A DNA stretch of 64,000 bases from positions 13,884,842-13,948,841 of the forward strand of contig JABAKD010000007.1 in the NCBI GenBank assembly GCA_012845835.1, in the 5' to 3' direction. Source of the DNA: Undaria pinnatifida (taxonomy: Eukaryota; Sar; Phaeophyceae; Laminariales; Alariaceae). Positions 21,200-32,427 of this stretch are shown here, piece by piece. How positions within the stretch are numbered: position 1 is the first letter of the stretch; every line of letters starts with the position of its first letter. The notes below the pieces were generated by a model. That model saw only the letters and a program-made list of their open reading frames with translations. It searched no databases and was not told the origin of the DNA. The translations under genes were made by a program, and so were the position numbers.

Positions 21200-23220
21200 C
21201 CTCAAGACCGACCCTAAGCCGGTTAGTCGTACTGCTCTTCCCCCACGATCATTTGTGCCGGCCGCGGCATAGTCCCCGTTGCGCACATGGGTATGCCGTG
21301 TCTGGTGCTGGTTTTGTCGCCCGTGACCCCTGCAATTTAGAGGACTTGAAGTGGCATGGATTATGCAGGATTCCAACACGTGTTAGCAGGACAAATTAGC
21401 CATTGTCTGACCCACTAATTCAAGGAAGGAGGCCGGACAGTAGCCACGCTTTAGTGTTTACGCAGTAACAGCGATGCGCGCCAACCAGGGCGAGGATGCT
21501 GCCTGCGCGTACGGATCCACTGTATATTGTAGCGTTCATGTTCAAACACCACAATCAGAAGGTTAATGTTTCATACAGCATAAAATATATCAGCTACCAG
21601 GTACTTCACACAAACTTACGCTAGCACACACACTTGCGTTAGCAAGGGCGACGGGTATCGGGTGGAGCGCCAAAGATGATGCCGAAAGTGTACTTCTGCA
21701 TACATATCCTAATTTGATTGAGTAGGTGCACCCCCCATGGCGGGCACGCCGCAACCTCGAACCAAACAGTCTCTTTATCCTATCGAATCGACGACGTGCA
21801 ACCAGCAAATAAAAGAAGAACAGCAGGCGTAAGGACAACGCAGGGGCAGAAATTGAAAACACTCATCGGCTTCGCCAGCGACGCGCCGGATGGGCAAAAC
21901 CGTGGTCATGCCACGAAGCGTACAGAAAAATACTGTAGTAGCAGATAGATGTCGGAAATGAAGCGCGGTTCATCGCGCAACATGTCTGAACCAGTACAGC
22001 GTTCTCCCAATGTTTCCGTCGCTCAGTGACTCGTCGAATCGAAGGAGAACGATTTGCATGCTGCACGAAAAATCGCTTTAACGGCTGACCCTTCTACGGC
22101 AATGCGGTCTTTCAACATATTACATCTACTACGTTTGCTGCTGTAGGTCGTAACTGTATCCGCCAGTACCGGTACCGGATATGACGATGTCAAAATTGCA
22201 TATTTTGGCAAATATAACACACTTTGGTACGAGTATATATCTTCGTATTTCGAGGTTTGACACTGTGCCATTACTGGGCTAGACGCAGAGGTTATCGAGT
22301 TGACACCGTTGCGAGCACTGTGATATGCACTGTACTTACGAGCTGTAATACCGCGAGCTTTGGTGCACACTCGTACGCACGGTATTCCCGATATTTTGTA
22401 TTGCGAGTACCGCACTACGCTAATTTCGAGTTTGGCACTGCGAAATGTAAGCACTCGGGTATGGTATTTTTCCAAGTTGCTGCCCGTACTAGGGTATACT
22501 ACGAACTTATTGGCAATATTCGAAGAGTGGTATTGTGAGCACTGCGAACCTAAGAGTGCACTGGTGCTATTAATAATGCAGCATATATTTGTCAGTATAG
22601 TGTCAGCATACCCTGGCAAACTGTCACGGCGGATGGCACTCCCAAGGACACTGACGGTGACTCAAGTCATTTCCACCTTCCACCTTCGAGTACTCCAGGT
22701 ACTGGTTGGAACTCAGTTTTTTCTGCGTCACGTACTCAGGTACTGGGGAAGGGTACTCATGTCTTACGGGCGGGGAACGAGAAAGAGGGAGGACAGTAGA
22801 TGGAATGAGCAAAACGAATCAAAACCAGAAAGAAAGGCCGATCCAGAAATCGTATGGTCCGGTAATGCAGTATAATTATATTTAGAGTATCATTCTACCA
22901 TTAATATCCTTCAATTATTAGTATCATACCCCCATTTGTTGCTACGAGGTACTGCTGTGGAGGTTGAGACAACTCCCCCCCACGGGTGACTCTGTACCTC
23001 AATGACAACAGTATTTGACTGTTTTATTGGGCGTGTTTTTTAGGCAAAGCTTATCTAACATATCCACCGTGGAATTACATATAGCAAAATGAAATGAGCA
23101 CGGGAGCTTCATACCTCAAAGGAACACGCGGGGATACTCGCGCGAGGCATCTCGACCGCCTGCAAACAAATAGTTCAACAGTGACCCCATAATGCAGTAG
23201 CTTTCGCATACATATACCCC
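21200..23220. other. No supported gene; irregular GTAC- and GCACTG-rich stretch
   Basis: Between 22140 and 22760, short motifs (GTACCGG, GCGAGTACCGC, GAGCACTG, CAGGTACTGG) recur at irregular spacing, recalling the internal structure of H1. I could not find matching TIRs or a TSD. Frames at 22023-22619 (minus) and 22360-22875 (plus) overlap each other and are unsupported. GGGTGACTCTGTACCTCA at 22983 is a half-palindrome of M2. Confidence 0.35.
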
Positions 23221-23224
23221 CCTC

Positions 23225-23575
23225 CCGCCCCCCTTTTGATCAAAATCGGGCCCCCACGTCCTTAACACTCCGCCCTCCCCTCACCTGATATTCGACTTAC
23301 AGGATTCACTCGATAAACTGATGCTTTTTCTTTCCACAGCTGTCAGATTTTGTCCCCCTCATAAACAGGTGTTATAGTTTCCGCGCACAGACTGCCTAAG
23401 ATCACCCTGTTGACCCTGGTAGCTACTCTGTAGTTCCAAGGGGAATCGCCGACCTATATCCTTGATGAGGACACACAACCCGTAATACGCGCGATCGGAG
23501 TATCACACACAGCTTGCAAAGATGAATTTCGACAAAATATTCGATCTCACAGCAGGAGTGTATTTTAATTTTTAC
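23225..23575 (+). repeat. R1 dispersed repeat, single module
   Basis: Complete from the C-rich start with TTTTGATCAAAATCGGG through CACGTCCTTAACA, CAGATTTTGTCCCCCTCA, GGGAATCGCCGACC and TAATACGCGCGATCGGAG to CAGCAGGAGTGTATTTTA. Confidence 0.85.
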
Positions 23576-23837
23576 CAGGTATAATATATGTGCGCCATAT
23601 GATACACCGATTTCAATATACAGCTGTCGAACGTCCTATCTCCCTGTGTGATTTTGATATACCTGTAAGTTATTTTTGCAGCGCTCTTTTTCTTATGAAA
23701 AAACTGGCAGTGTACTGCAATGCAGTGCTGTATCTGTGGTGAGGGCTACGTGGTCCAATCGCGACAGCATGCTGGATGTTGCGGGATTCAGTGCAGTATT
23801 GGTCCCTCTTTGTTGTGTGCTTGGCGCTATGGCGGCA

Positions 23838-24000
23838 ACCGGGCCTATAGAAGTCACCCCTTGTTGTTCCCATTTGCGTCAGGCGATTTAACCCACACTA
23901 CTCAACCGGGGCCATTGAAGGCACTGGTGGTTGTTCCTATTTATGTGTCTAGCGATTTAACCGGCATTATATCGGGCAGCCGGCATTACTTACCCGGCGC
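23838..24000 (+). repeat. Short tandem duplication
   Basis: Two approximately 70-bp units begin CAACCGGG.CC and contain TTGTTGTTCC...GCGATTTAAC. The second runs into GGCAGCCGGCATTAC, which matches 12930-12950. Confidence 0.65.
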
Positions 24001-24404
24001 TGTAGAGGGACTTCAACTGCAACGCATTTGAACTGAAAGTCCAATAGGCAGTAACACCACTCCGCGCGTAGACTCCGGTATCCACCGTCCACAAAATAAC
24101 ATTGTACAAACACCACACAGCTGTGATGCTGTAAAATACGAAGGGGTTGGGTAAGGTGCTCCGGTAGTGCGACACGCGTGATATCCGGTCAGACTTGCGT
24201 GCGGTAAACTGTACGCCTGCACGAGACTGACCAGTATTGGAGCACGCGGTGATGTGTACTACGTGTGCTTCGCGTAAACCTAATATTTCCAACCATGGAC
24301 AACGTTCCTTCTCAGAAGAGTGGCTGTGCCGATGTGTCGTCCTCTAACTAGTGGAGAGGGTCAAGGTCTGCAGTCACAAACCACGGCGCCGAAATATACT
24401 ATAA

Positions 24405-24515
24405 AAAATGAAAATACACTCCAGCTGTGAGATCGAAGATTTCGTCGGAACTCATCTTTGCAAGCTGTGTGTGATACTCCGATCGCGCGTTTTACGAGTT
24501 GTGTGTCCTCATTAT
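24405..24515 (-). repeat. R1 fragment, terminal part
   Basis: Minus strand: ATGAGGACACACAACTCGTA, GATCGGAGTATCACACACAG, GATGAGTTCCGACGAAATC and CAGCTGGAGTGTATT. The upstream modules are absent. Confidence 0.85.
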
Positions 24516-24589
24516 ATACCAAAATATATACCAGGTATAGTCTATGTGATCATTCGTTTTTTCGGGTATTCGGTCGGGAGTTTTCTTCG

Positions 24590-24662
24590 TCTCAGCCTCA
24601 GTATACGATTCTCGGAACTGGAATTCTCGGTCAAATAGCTTCGTTCGAGCGCCGTCTTCGGT
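24590..24662 (+). repeat. S1 SINE piece 1
   Basis: GCCTCAGTATACG (A-box-like) and CGTTCGAGCGCC (B-box-like) are about 50 bases apart. They enclose AATTCTCGGTCAAAT, which is shared with the piece at 25459-25520. Confidence 0.45.
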
Positions 24663-24967
24663 GGGCAGCTCCAACACCCCTCGCCCTGCCGTATCCGTTC
24701 CGTAACTCCACGTCAACGCGGATAGACGCTGAGCGAGACAAGTGAGAAGCGCGTTTTAATTTTTTTTAATTTTGGTCAGTATACTCGTACGCCCGAGCTG
24801 TTCTTGGGTCTTGGCATATCTATGACGAAAAACCAAGGGAAAGCATTTCCAAGTTTGCATTATTTCCAAATTGGAATCGAAATTTCTTCCCGGCGTCGCT
24901 TTTTGTATGGCGGCCTTGAAGCGCTTGCTCTATCGTAGCTACTACCACTGCTTGTGTGTGTCGTTGC

Positions 24968-25095
24968 CTTTCGGCTCAGTGGGTATAGTGCTATGTAACC
25001 AACGAAGGATGCGTGTAGTGAGTACGATTATCACCGAGATCATATTTGACATTCAGGAACGCGCGCGCTGGAAACATTATGAATGGTTGTGGTAG
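24968..25095 (+). repeat. S1 SINE piece 2
   Basis: GGCTCAGTGGGTATAGTGC is a good A box and GTGAGTACGATTATCACCG a mutated B box, 45-50 bases apart. The tail GATCATATTTGACATTC...GCGCGCTG..GACATT-like sequence recurs after piece 3, so the family has a non-tRNA body. Confidence 0.55.
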
Positions 25096-25249
25096 CTGTT
25101 AGTGTTCTCCTGAGTACTACAAACTGGAGTAGTACGTGGAGAGGGGATAGCTCCGGAGATCCCTCGTACGACGTCTCGATGGGGATTAATTAGCGAACTC
25201 GAAAACAAATTTGGTTGGTTTTTTAGCATAACCCACTGAAATTCTTAGT

Positions 25250-25345
25250 CACGTGACAGTGAATAGTGCTATGTGTCAGGAGGTCGATTCTCACCGACTT
25301 CATATTTATCTTTTACAAGCGTGCGCGCTGACGACATTGGTAATG
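25250..25345 (+). repeat. S1 SINE piece 3
   Basis: GTGAATAGTGCTATG...GGAGGTCGATTCTCACCGAC followed by TTCATATTTATCTTTTACAA and GTGCGCGCTGACGACATT. It matches piece 2 in both the tRNA-like head and the body. The B box is better preserved, the A box worse. Confidence 0.55.
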
Positions 25346-25373
25346 GCTACTTTGGTATTTTAACATAGGTATG

Positions 25374-25452
25374 TAGCACTATCCTCTGAGCTACTGAATC
25401 AGGGTATTTTAACATAGTTATGTAGCACTATCCACTGAGCTACTGAATCAAC
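25374..25452 (-). repeat. S1 heads, duplicated, minus orientation
   Basis: Two copies about 48 bp apart read on the minus strand as TTCAGTAGCTCAGTGGATAG followed by TGCTACATAACTATGTTAAA. Each is the 5' half of a tRNA-like head. The direct duplication is very similar between copies and so probably recent. Confidence 0.55.
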
Positions 25453-25458
25453 TGATTA

Positions 25459-25520
25459 AGTAGCTCAGTGGGTAGTCTTGAAGGATTTCTCGGTCAAATC
25501 ACTTTGTTCGAAAGGCGTTG
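25459..25520 (+). repeat. S1 SINE piece 4 with preserved anticodon-like stem-loop
   Basis: AAGTAGCTCAGTGGGTAG is an excellent A box. GATTT-CTCGGTC-AAATC forms a five-pair stem with a seven-base loop whose central triplet is CGG. TTGTTCGAAAGGC sits where the B box should be, 44 bases after the A box. The D stem, T stem and acceptor do not pair, so it is a tRNA-derived relic (tRNA-Pro-like by the triplet) and not a working tRNA gene. Confidence 0.5.
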
Positions 25521-25559
25521 TCCTAGGCCTTCCTATTCCGTCCCCTATACCTGGTCGTG

Positions 25560-26690
25560 AACGCGTACTACGTACGGAAGGTAAGAAACACATCCGAGAA
25601 TCGCGGGGACGATTTGGATTTTCGATTCCTGGGTAGTTCTTTCCCGAAAACGGGTCAACGCGTGGCGTAGTAATCGATGGCACAGCAGCAAACCAAAGTA
25701 GTAGTAATAGGTACTGGGTATCCCTTTGACAGCATCTCGTGTGCGCAAGCAATCGTCGATAAAGCAGTAACAATCTGTAATAGTAGTCGACGATATATTA
25801 ATTCCCCTTGCCGCCTCGGTAGGGCATGCTGCGAAGCATGCCCTTGCAAGCTTGTAGCGAGTGGGGGGGGGTCCTTCTGGCGGGTGTAAGGCTGGACTCA
25901 CACTCAAGGAGTGATACCTTCTTGCTGCTGCGTGTGGCCGCGAGGCTCAGGCGTGGCGGTAGAGTTGGGTCGTACGTGGTGCGTTAGGCATGGTCACTCA
26001 CGATTCGCGCGTCTTTTTAGGCAGCAGCGGCGGAGCAGCAATGCTTAATCGGGATGCTCGTGCGCGGAGGCAGGATAGTTATAACCCCACGATTAAGCCC
26101 ACTAAAATAGTTATTCTGGGGTGCATCGGTATGCCATTGGATGGATGGACAACGGTTGTGCGAGATGTAGATGGGTTGAGCGATCGGTTTAATGTCGACA
26201 ACACACACAAAACATCAATATAAGCATTTGTTTAGAAAATGTGGGCGACCGAAGGTACCAGATGAATCATCGAAGCTCCTTCTTTCGTACCAAGCAAAAC
26301 CCGAAACACCCCGGTGTCTGTCCAGCTCATAACTCAATCCAATACGCGAACAAGCCGTTGCATGATGTTACTCTAAGTTCAAGTAGCCTCTTCGTTGACA
26401 CTCTCGTGGACAAATGGCCCACACACTGTGAAGAAGCTCCGTAGTAAAGGTTTCAAGTATGTACCGGCATTAACTGTTTTAGATACTTGTATCAGTCATT
26501 CCTTTGTCGGGAGGAGGCGAAAACCGCTATAGGAACAGGCTCTAGTTCGGTTGGAGGAGGGGAACACCACCCCCTGTTGTTCCATCATACAATCATGTTG
26601 CAACTCCCTACCCAGTGGTGCCAGCACACATGGCACGTGGTGTGAAGACGCATGGCAGACACGGGGGTAGATGGGTCAGGTTTGGGGCCT
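25560..26690. other. No supported gene
   Basis: There is a local hairpin AGGGCATGCTGCGAAGCATGCCCT at about 25822-25845. Otherwise only short frames in overlapping directions. Nothing else was recognised. Confidence 0.35.
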
Positions 26691-26699
26691 ATAAGTTCA

Positions 26700-27050
26700 T
26701 TCGCGCGGAGTCACTTGCGCGAGTGACCAACCTTGGTTTATCTCGGCCTTAATTTTTCGCGCTGCCAATTTTTTGCGATATGAATGCGCAACGGTGTGTT
26801 AAGCTACACTGCACAAAGCAAGACACCTTGAGCAAAATCCTTTGTTTAGAGTACAGAGTCACTCGTGCGAGTGGTGATAACCCGGTAATATAAATTTGGG
26901 CATATCAAAATGTCATCATAACAACATCATCACAACATCTTTATAGCATCATTATATCATCATAACATCATCATAACATCATCATAACATCATCATCATA
27001 ACATTATCATAACATCATCATTATAACATCAGCACACTAAGGCAACTATA
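26700..27050. repeat. M2 palindrome element carrying a CATCATAAC microsatellite
   Basis: Two M2 cores stand at 26706 (GTCACTTGCGCGAGTGAC) and 26864 (GTCACTCGTGCGAGTG). The second is followed by TAATATAAATTTGGGCATAT and then about 115 bases of CATCATAAC repeats (26920-27035), then TAACATCCCCGCC. The same order without microsatellite expansion occurs at 30505-30600, so the microsatellite lies inside the repeat. Confidence 0.6.
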
Positions 27051-28680
27051 ACATCCCCGCCACCTACCCTAGGCTCGGTGTGATGGTAGCGAAGGGGTGT
27101 CTCTGCTCTAGTTTGTTTTGGGGTTCTTGAACTCCAGGGACTTCACGCACATCACACAGTGAACAGGCAAAAAAGGGATAGGGAATTATGTGAAACTTTC
27201 TAAAACAATCGCAAAGAATTTAATGATCAACGCGGGTTAGTGCCAAACAAGAGCGGCATTCCGACAAAATGAAGTAGTTAACAGGCTGCGGCGCTCAGAA
27301 AGCAGCGAAAATGCCTCATATATTTATCGCAGAACGCCCATTTCAACCCCCTCCGGCATATTTCCAGGTGACTGGCAGGATCCGCAATGACGTTAAACGT
27401 CTACCGGTTCGCATGGGCTTCGATACTTGGAGCAGGCTTTACATCAGCAGCAGGAGGCGAAGACCACCCCCTTTGTCGCGCGCTGGCCAGCGGAGTGAAC
27501 CCGCAACCGACCCAATTCCCGTCCGCATATATCTGTGACGGAGGAGAATACACCCTGTGCTCGCTACGGACAAGTACTCATTCTATGGTAGGTGATAGGG
27601 ACCAAGGTTGCGATTGACGATTCACGCGTAGGCCTTAATGTTTCAGTCGGTCAAAACCGCGCGCGTGAGCGTCTCTGCTATTTCTGCCTAGTCTCGATAC
27701 GCTGTGCTCTTTCGGTTCACGGCACGCAACCTCGGCATGCGCGTGTTTGTTACCTGAGGCACGGTGCACCAGCTAAGAAGGAGTGTTTACCCATTTTAGC
27801 GTATGACTCTGAGCCTGTCGCGTGACCGTTCTATACCTCAGTGAAAGCAGGGGGACCCGCTTCATGGCAGTCTTAACCTAGGGATGTACGCTATGGTAGG
27901 GTTGGTAGACGAGCAGGCTCTGGTAGGGGTTCTCGAAGGTTTTTCGACAATTTTTTACCGAGGCAATGCAAGGGGTAGCCCATTCTCTTTCAGCACCAGG
28001 TCTCAGCCGCTTGCTCGAGTATCCCTGAACCTCGCTGAGAACTAAAAAAAGGTCAAATAGATTGGTTTGGTGCTGCGTAGCTCGTCAACGCATCCCCGGT
28101 TTATATCGCAAATGAAACAGACTGAACGAAGGCTTAACATCGCGAAGAAACCTAAGGGGCTAATTTCGCAAGGTACCCGGATCCACTGTAACCAATGACC
28201 CAGATCAACTGTAAGTTGCTCTCCTGGACGGGCTTTGGTCTTCACTACGAACAGAAGACTTCCAAAGACGATTTGTTTGGTGCCGCGAAGCCAAGCACTC
28301 AATTCCGGTTTTCCATTGAAAAAGAAAAAACAATAGCGGAAGACCGCGAAGGTACAGCGAGTGATTCACGCGAGTGACCCAGCGCCGCAGCCAAAAATGG
28401 CCGCAAAAATTACCCCCCGCCCGCGGTCTTGGTCATTTCATATGTAACACCACGTTAAATCGTACGACATCGCCAGCGCAGCTGAAAGCAACTACTAACT
28501 TCCGCGTATCCATCGGGGGTGTGTGTTTGCGTGCTTGACAAAGGTATTGTGCCGTTGATGCAATTTCTCCTCGTCGTTTTCAGCACGCTTGACTTCTCCA
28601 ATATTTTTTAATGCACGATTTCATGATTTTGACTTTGCGGCACAAAACAGGAACGCGGAACGACGACTTGGTGGGTGTAT
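27050..28680. other. No supported gene; one M2 core
   Basis: ATTCACGCGAGTGACCCAGC at about 28359 is an M2 core with the usual downstream GCAGCCAAAAATGGCC. Weaker half-sites occur at 27822 and 28013. Frames are short and overlapping. Confidence 0.35.
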
Positions 28681-28689
28681 GAAGATCGG

Positions 28690-29590
28690 CGTGAATACGT
28701 TTCAGGTCAACCGGGAAACCTTACCCCAGACACTCCAGAGGCGAGGGTCGACTGTCCAGGCTGTGAGAGTCGACGGGCTTGTTTTTATGTTTTTTTTTTC
28801 TGAGCTTTGTGTTTTCGTTGTCAGCTTCTACTGGTACCGTTTTTTTTGTCGAGCTTTCTACGTGCATCTAGGAATCTGTATATCTTGCTAGTCCTAGTAT
28901 ATAAGTTGAGCTCTCTCTGTGCATAAATTACCCCTACGAGCTACTACCCCACTAGGTTTGGTGGTGGCTGCAGCCAGACCTATAAAAACTACAGGATTGC
29001 CCTCAGCACGTTCCCGGTCACCCGGATAACCTACACCCAGACACCGAAGACGCAGGGATCGACTGTCACGGATGCGTGTTTCGGTGAGCCGTTTCTGTTA
29101 CAGTTGACATTTGTGTATTTTCAGTTAGGTATTTTAATGATACAATTCAAGTTGCACAATTCAAGTTGCACAGTTCAAGTTGGGCATTCTGAGTTCGTCC
29201 ATCTAAACCCCATTGTTTCGTATATTTCGGTCGGGTATTTTGCGTAGACCGCTAGACCCTACGAAGTGCTGCCCGTTTGTGGGGTTCGTAAAGGAAGATC
29301 TGCGTGAGCATGTTTCCGGCCAATTGGGATCGTTCACCCACCCGGAACACCCCGGATGGTGGTTTATGGTTCGGCTGTGAAGGGATTAACTGTCACCAGA
29401 CTGCTCTTCAAGGCCACGGAGGAGCCTATGCAACCCGTAGTATCCGTGGGTATTTCGGGTTGATGAAATGCAGATGTATTCTACCGGTACCGCACGGCCA
29501 TGCACTATTTCGTCATTTTGCGGTGAGTTATGGAGACCGGCCTAAGCACGTTTCACGTTACGCGGGATCGACTGCCCTTCCCTTAGGTGT
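28690..29590 (+). repeat. Exon-like module repeated about every 300 bp
   Basis: Four diverged modules begin near 28690, 29002, 29302 and 29548. The first two read, in frame, VNTFQVNRETLPQTLQRRG and LSTFPVTRITYTQTPKTQG, followed in both by STV. Spacing is equal and many changes are conservative. The third shares V.MFP and a later R, and the fourth LSTFHVTRD. The stretches between are T-rich and intron-like. No family recognised. These may be tandemly duplicated exons of a decayed gene or a satellite with fortuitous frames. Confidence 0.4.
29137..29192. repeat. 16-bp tandem repeat, three units
   Basis: Units of CAATTCAAGTTGCA and its variants in direct order, diverging at the last unit. Confidence 0.85.
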
Positions 29591-29960
29591 CAAGACTGAC
29601 TGAGATTTTGGATAATCGTTGATGTGTCCATCATCATATCCCTCTGAAAAAACATATTTTTAGGGTTCTATATGTGGCCAAGTCCAGCTTAAGGTTTAGC
29701 GTTGAGTGCGTACAGCAATTGTCAGGCAGAAGATTAACAGCCAGGGAAAACGAGACACAGCTAATGAAAAAGAACTCATATATACGTGTGACAATGTATA
29801 CCTCCACTATAAGAGACTTACGCACGTGTAATAAATAAAGTATACCTCCATTGTGTACATTCGACTGACTTCATTTCCACGACATCAGATGGTCACCTTA
29901 GGATTGACCGCTTGCATTTGTCCGTATGTATGTCCGCTGACAAACAGACTACGCTTTCAG

Positions 29961-30109
29961 AGGGATCGAGTTCGACCCAAGCGAATACGTCGGTGTTTTC
30001 ATCAGCCGAACTCCCGAGCAAACGATCAAGCATTTGAGAGAGATCGGATACCTCGAGAAGGATTCAAGCATGGCAGAAGTCAAGGAACTTGCAGGCGATT
30101 CGGATGCAG
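29961..30109 (+). CDS. Candidate exon with FD motif, unknown protein
   Basis: An open segment bounded by CTTTCAG (acceptor) and GCAG|GTACCG (donor) encodes about 49 residues including GIEFDPSEYVGVFIS and TIKHLREIGYLEK, which looks like a soluble mixed alpha/beta segment. Related segments follow on the same strand at about 30182-30250 and 31007-31083. A B-box-like GAGTTCGACCC inside is probably fortuitous, because the codons explain it. Function unknown; the gene may be broken. Confidence 0.4.
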
Positions 30110-30181
30110 GTACCGCACGCGAAACACGCTCCTGTTCTAGGACTTGATGTATTTCGCAAATTCCGCATCGATGTTTGCCAG

Positions 30182-30250
30182 GAGCATTTTGAAACCCATG
30201 TCAGAAGAATTGATTTCGACTCCGATGACTGCGTCAGTGCTTTCGTGTGT
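30182..30250 (+). CDS. Second FD-motif exon-like segment
   Basis: After TTTGCCAG the frame reads ...VRRIDFDSDDCVSAFVCV and meets a GTAACT donor-like site. The pattern R.I.FD...(Y/C)V..F aligns with the segment at 29961. Confidence 0.3.
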
Positions 30251-30504
30251 GTAACTGCAAAAAAGACAGGGACTACGGTAGGGGGTTATGTTGTTTTGCT
30301 TTTTCATTTTGCAGCGGGTTAGGGCCATTCGCACGAGTAATCCCATGATCCTTTTAGCTCTCAGGCTTTCGTGCTGGTGTCGTAGTATTGCGCAAAACCC
30401 TCAATAGATGGTTACCTAGGCTGCGCCAAATGTATCGTCTATGCGTAGAGAATCTTTGACGTAGCCTAGATAACCTATCCTAATTTGTTCCGTAACAAAA
30501 TCTT

Positions 30505-30600
30505 GTAGAGGGTCGCTCGTGCGAGTGATGAAAACGCAGTCGTGAAAATGAGGGCATATCATAACATCCTCCCTACCGCAGCCTGTGCCAACAAGCGGCG
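30505..30600. repeat. M2 palindrome element, short form
   Basis: GTCGCTCGTGCGAGTGATG, then GAAAATGAGGGCATATCATA, then ACATCCTCCCTACCGCAGCC. This gives the M2 layout without a microsatellite. Confidence 0.6.
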
Positions 30601-31006
30601 AAGCGTATTGTATAGGTCGGAAAAACTTGCCGAGGGGTCCGACAGATGCAGGTACAGCGCGCGACCGCACTTTCTTATGTAAACGTCGGGAGTTTTAAGA
30701 TGTTATTCCTCGACGTTTTCGTGAAACTCAACCGCACATTTAGGTGTAAGAATGGAGATTGAGGTCATATTAATGTGTGCGTATCGTCATTACCCAAATT
30801 TTGGACAAAGCAATGAAGAGCATGCCAGAGGTCGGCGAATATGACGAGGGGTAAAAGAAAAAAAGATTGGGCAAATTTGTTCTTGAAAATAACTGACCTT
30901 GAGTCACCTTCTATCCCCAACAAATCAGGGCTTAAGAAATCCTTGCTCAATGACTACGCGAAACATTAGAACATTACGCAAGAGGAACAAAATTTGACTC
31001 CAATGA

Positions 31007-31083
31007 GATTATTTCGTTTTCTACATCTGACGTCCCGAGCAAACAGTCAAACGTCCGAGAGAAGTCCGAGTAGAAGCTGCCGA
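31007..31083 (+). CDS. Third FD-motif segment, ends in a stop
   Basis: The frame reads KFDSNEIISFSTSDVPSKQS and then VREKSE and TAG. It aligns with the 29961 segment both in protein and in DNA (CCCGAGCAAAC..TCAA). It is a diverged duplicate, probably not functional. Confidence 0.3.
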
Positions 31084-31318
31084 TGGATCATACTAGCAGT
31101 TCGTAATGATACCATAGATGTGGACGTACTTTATGTGAGGGTGACCACTTGATAAACTACTCCTCACATTCTACCCAAAACCAAAACTCGATTCATCTGA
31201 AGGCCCAAAGTGATAAACGATATCATGGTTTATGGCAGACATAAAACATGTTGAGTGAATTTGACGGGTGTACACACACGTTCTACGGAAGGGGTTGTGA
31301 GTTTGGGACAAAATATGT

Positions 31319-31462
31319 TTTGATTATGATATGATAATGATATGATAATGATATGATAATGATATGATAATGATATGATAGTGATATGATAATGATATGA
31401 TAATGATATGATAACGATATGATAATGATATGATAACGATATGATAATGATACAATAAGGAT
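31319..31462. repeat. 11-12-bp (GATATGATAAT) microsatellite
   Basis: About twelve units of GATATGATAAT with occasional GATAACG variants. Open Tyr/His/Ile-rich frames on the minus strand are by-products. Confidence 0.95.
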
Positions 31463-31867
31463 ATAACAACGATATGATATATATATATAGGTTCTACTCC
31501 TCAAGTGAGGAAATCATCGGTTCGAGTGATAATGTTTAAGAGTATATATGTATATGTTTGTTCTAGTACTGACGCCTGCCACGATAGATGCGGACTATTT
31601 TATTTCTGGCGTTCCCAATGTGGGAGCTTAAGGCGTGTCCTTCTTGGCCCATAAACATATTTTGGACAAAACCCACTCTACTACACTAGATTTATAAAAA
31701 AAACAGCATGGCGTGTAGGTGTGAAACGAGCATCATGCAACCATACACAATGTCCTATTCCCGACGATTTCTCGTTAAGGAGCACTAGTTGTCATTGAGA
31801 AAACATTCCAGATGAAAAGCGCTACCTCTGTCGTAGAAAGCGTTGACTAACGCATATAATGCTGATT

Positions 31868-31977
31868 GGGCTACGCGAACGAATAACTTTGAAGTCATAT
31901 TTTGGGTGGACATTGAGCTCCTCATGCTAAGAGCTCATAAACTTCTTTGAAATTTCTGCCCACCCCTACCGTGGGAC
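31868..31977. mobile_element. M1 fragment, right half
   Basis: GGGCTACGCGAACGAATAAC, GAAGTCATATTTTGGGTGGA, the palindrome GAGCTCCTCATGCTAAGAGC and the right end CCCCTACCGTGGGACGACT. The left TIR was not found. Confidence 0.65.
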
Positions 31978-31984
31978 GACTGAA

Positions 31985-32260
31985 TATATACGGAGTATAT
32001 TGAGTGTACTGAGCATACTGAGTATACTGATCATACTGAGCATACTAAGTATAGTGAGCATACTGAGTGTAGTGGGTACATTGGGGGTTGGCGTGCCGTC
32101 ATTCAGATAACATGAGAGCCAAAACAGGGCCACCCCTATATGGTAGACCTCATCAACGGCAACAAATATCGAGGGTTGGATTCCCGTGCTTCGGATAATA
32201 TGACAGCAGAACCAGGGCCACCCTTGTTTCGTTGACCTCATCAACGACAAGGTTGGAAGG
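31985..32260. repeat. 9-bp repeat followed by an 89-bp tandem duplication
   Basis: TACTGAGCA-type units fill 31985-32075. Then two units of about 89 bp (from 32082 and 32172) share AGGGCCACCC and GACCTCATCAACG. Divergence between the units is considerable. Confidence 0.7.
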
Positions 32261-32427
32261 GCGCACACTCACGAAATGTGCCAGCGACGTCTGTATATCC
32301 AAGTGGTGACGGGTGCATATTGCTGATGATACACATTGTTGTTCCTGTTTGATTCGATTCGAGACGGATTACACGATAACCCCCCCCCCCCAAAAAAAAA
32401 ACGAGCGATTTTCTTTAACGTACTTTC

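Noticed and set aside
22140-22620. A second hAT-like element
   Set aside because: Motif-rich interior, but no matching TIRs or 8-bp duplication could be found.
22023-22875. Frames of 198 (minus) and 171 (plus) codons as genes
   Set aside because: They overlap on opposite strands, show no domain, and lengths of 160-200 codons are expected a few times by chance in six frames of 64 kb.
25459-25520. A functional tRNA-Pro gene
   Set aside because: The anticodon-like stem-loop is intact, but the D stem, T stem and acceptor stem do not pair.
31230-31504. Tyr/His/Ile-repeat protein on the minus strand
   Set aside because: It is a translation of the GATATGATAAT microsatellite.
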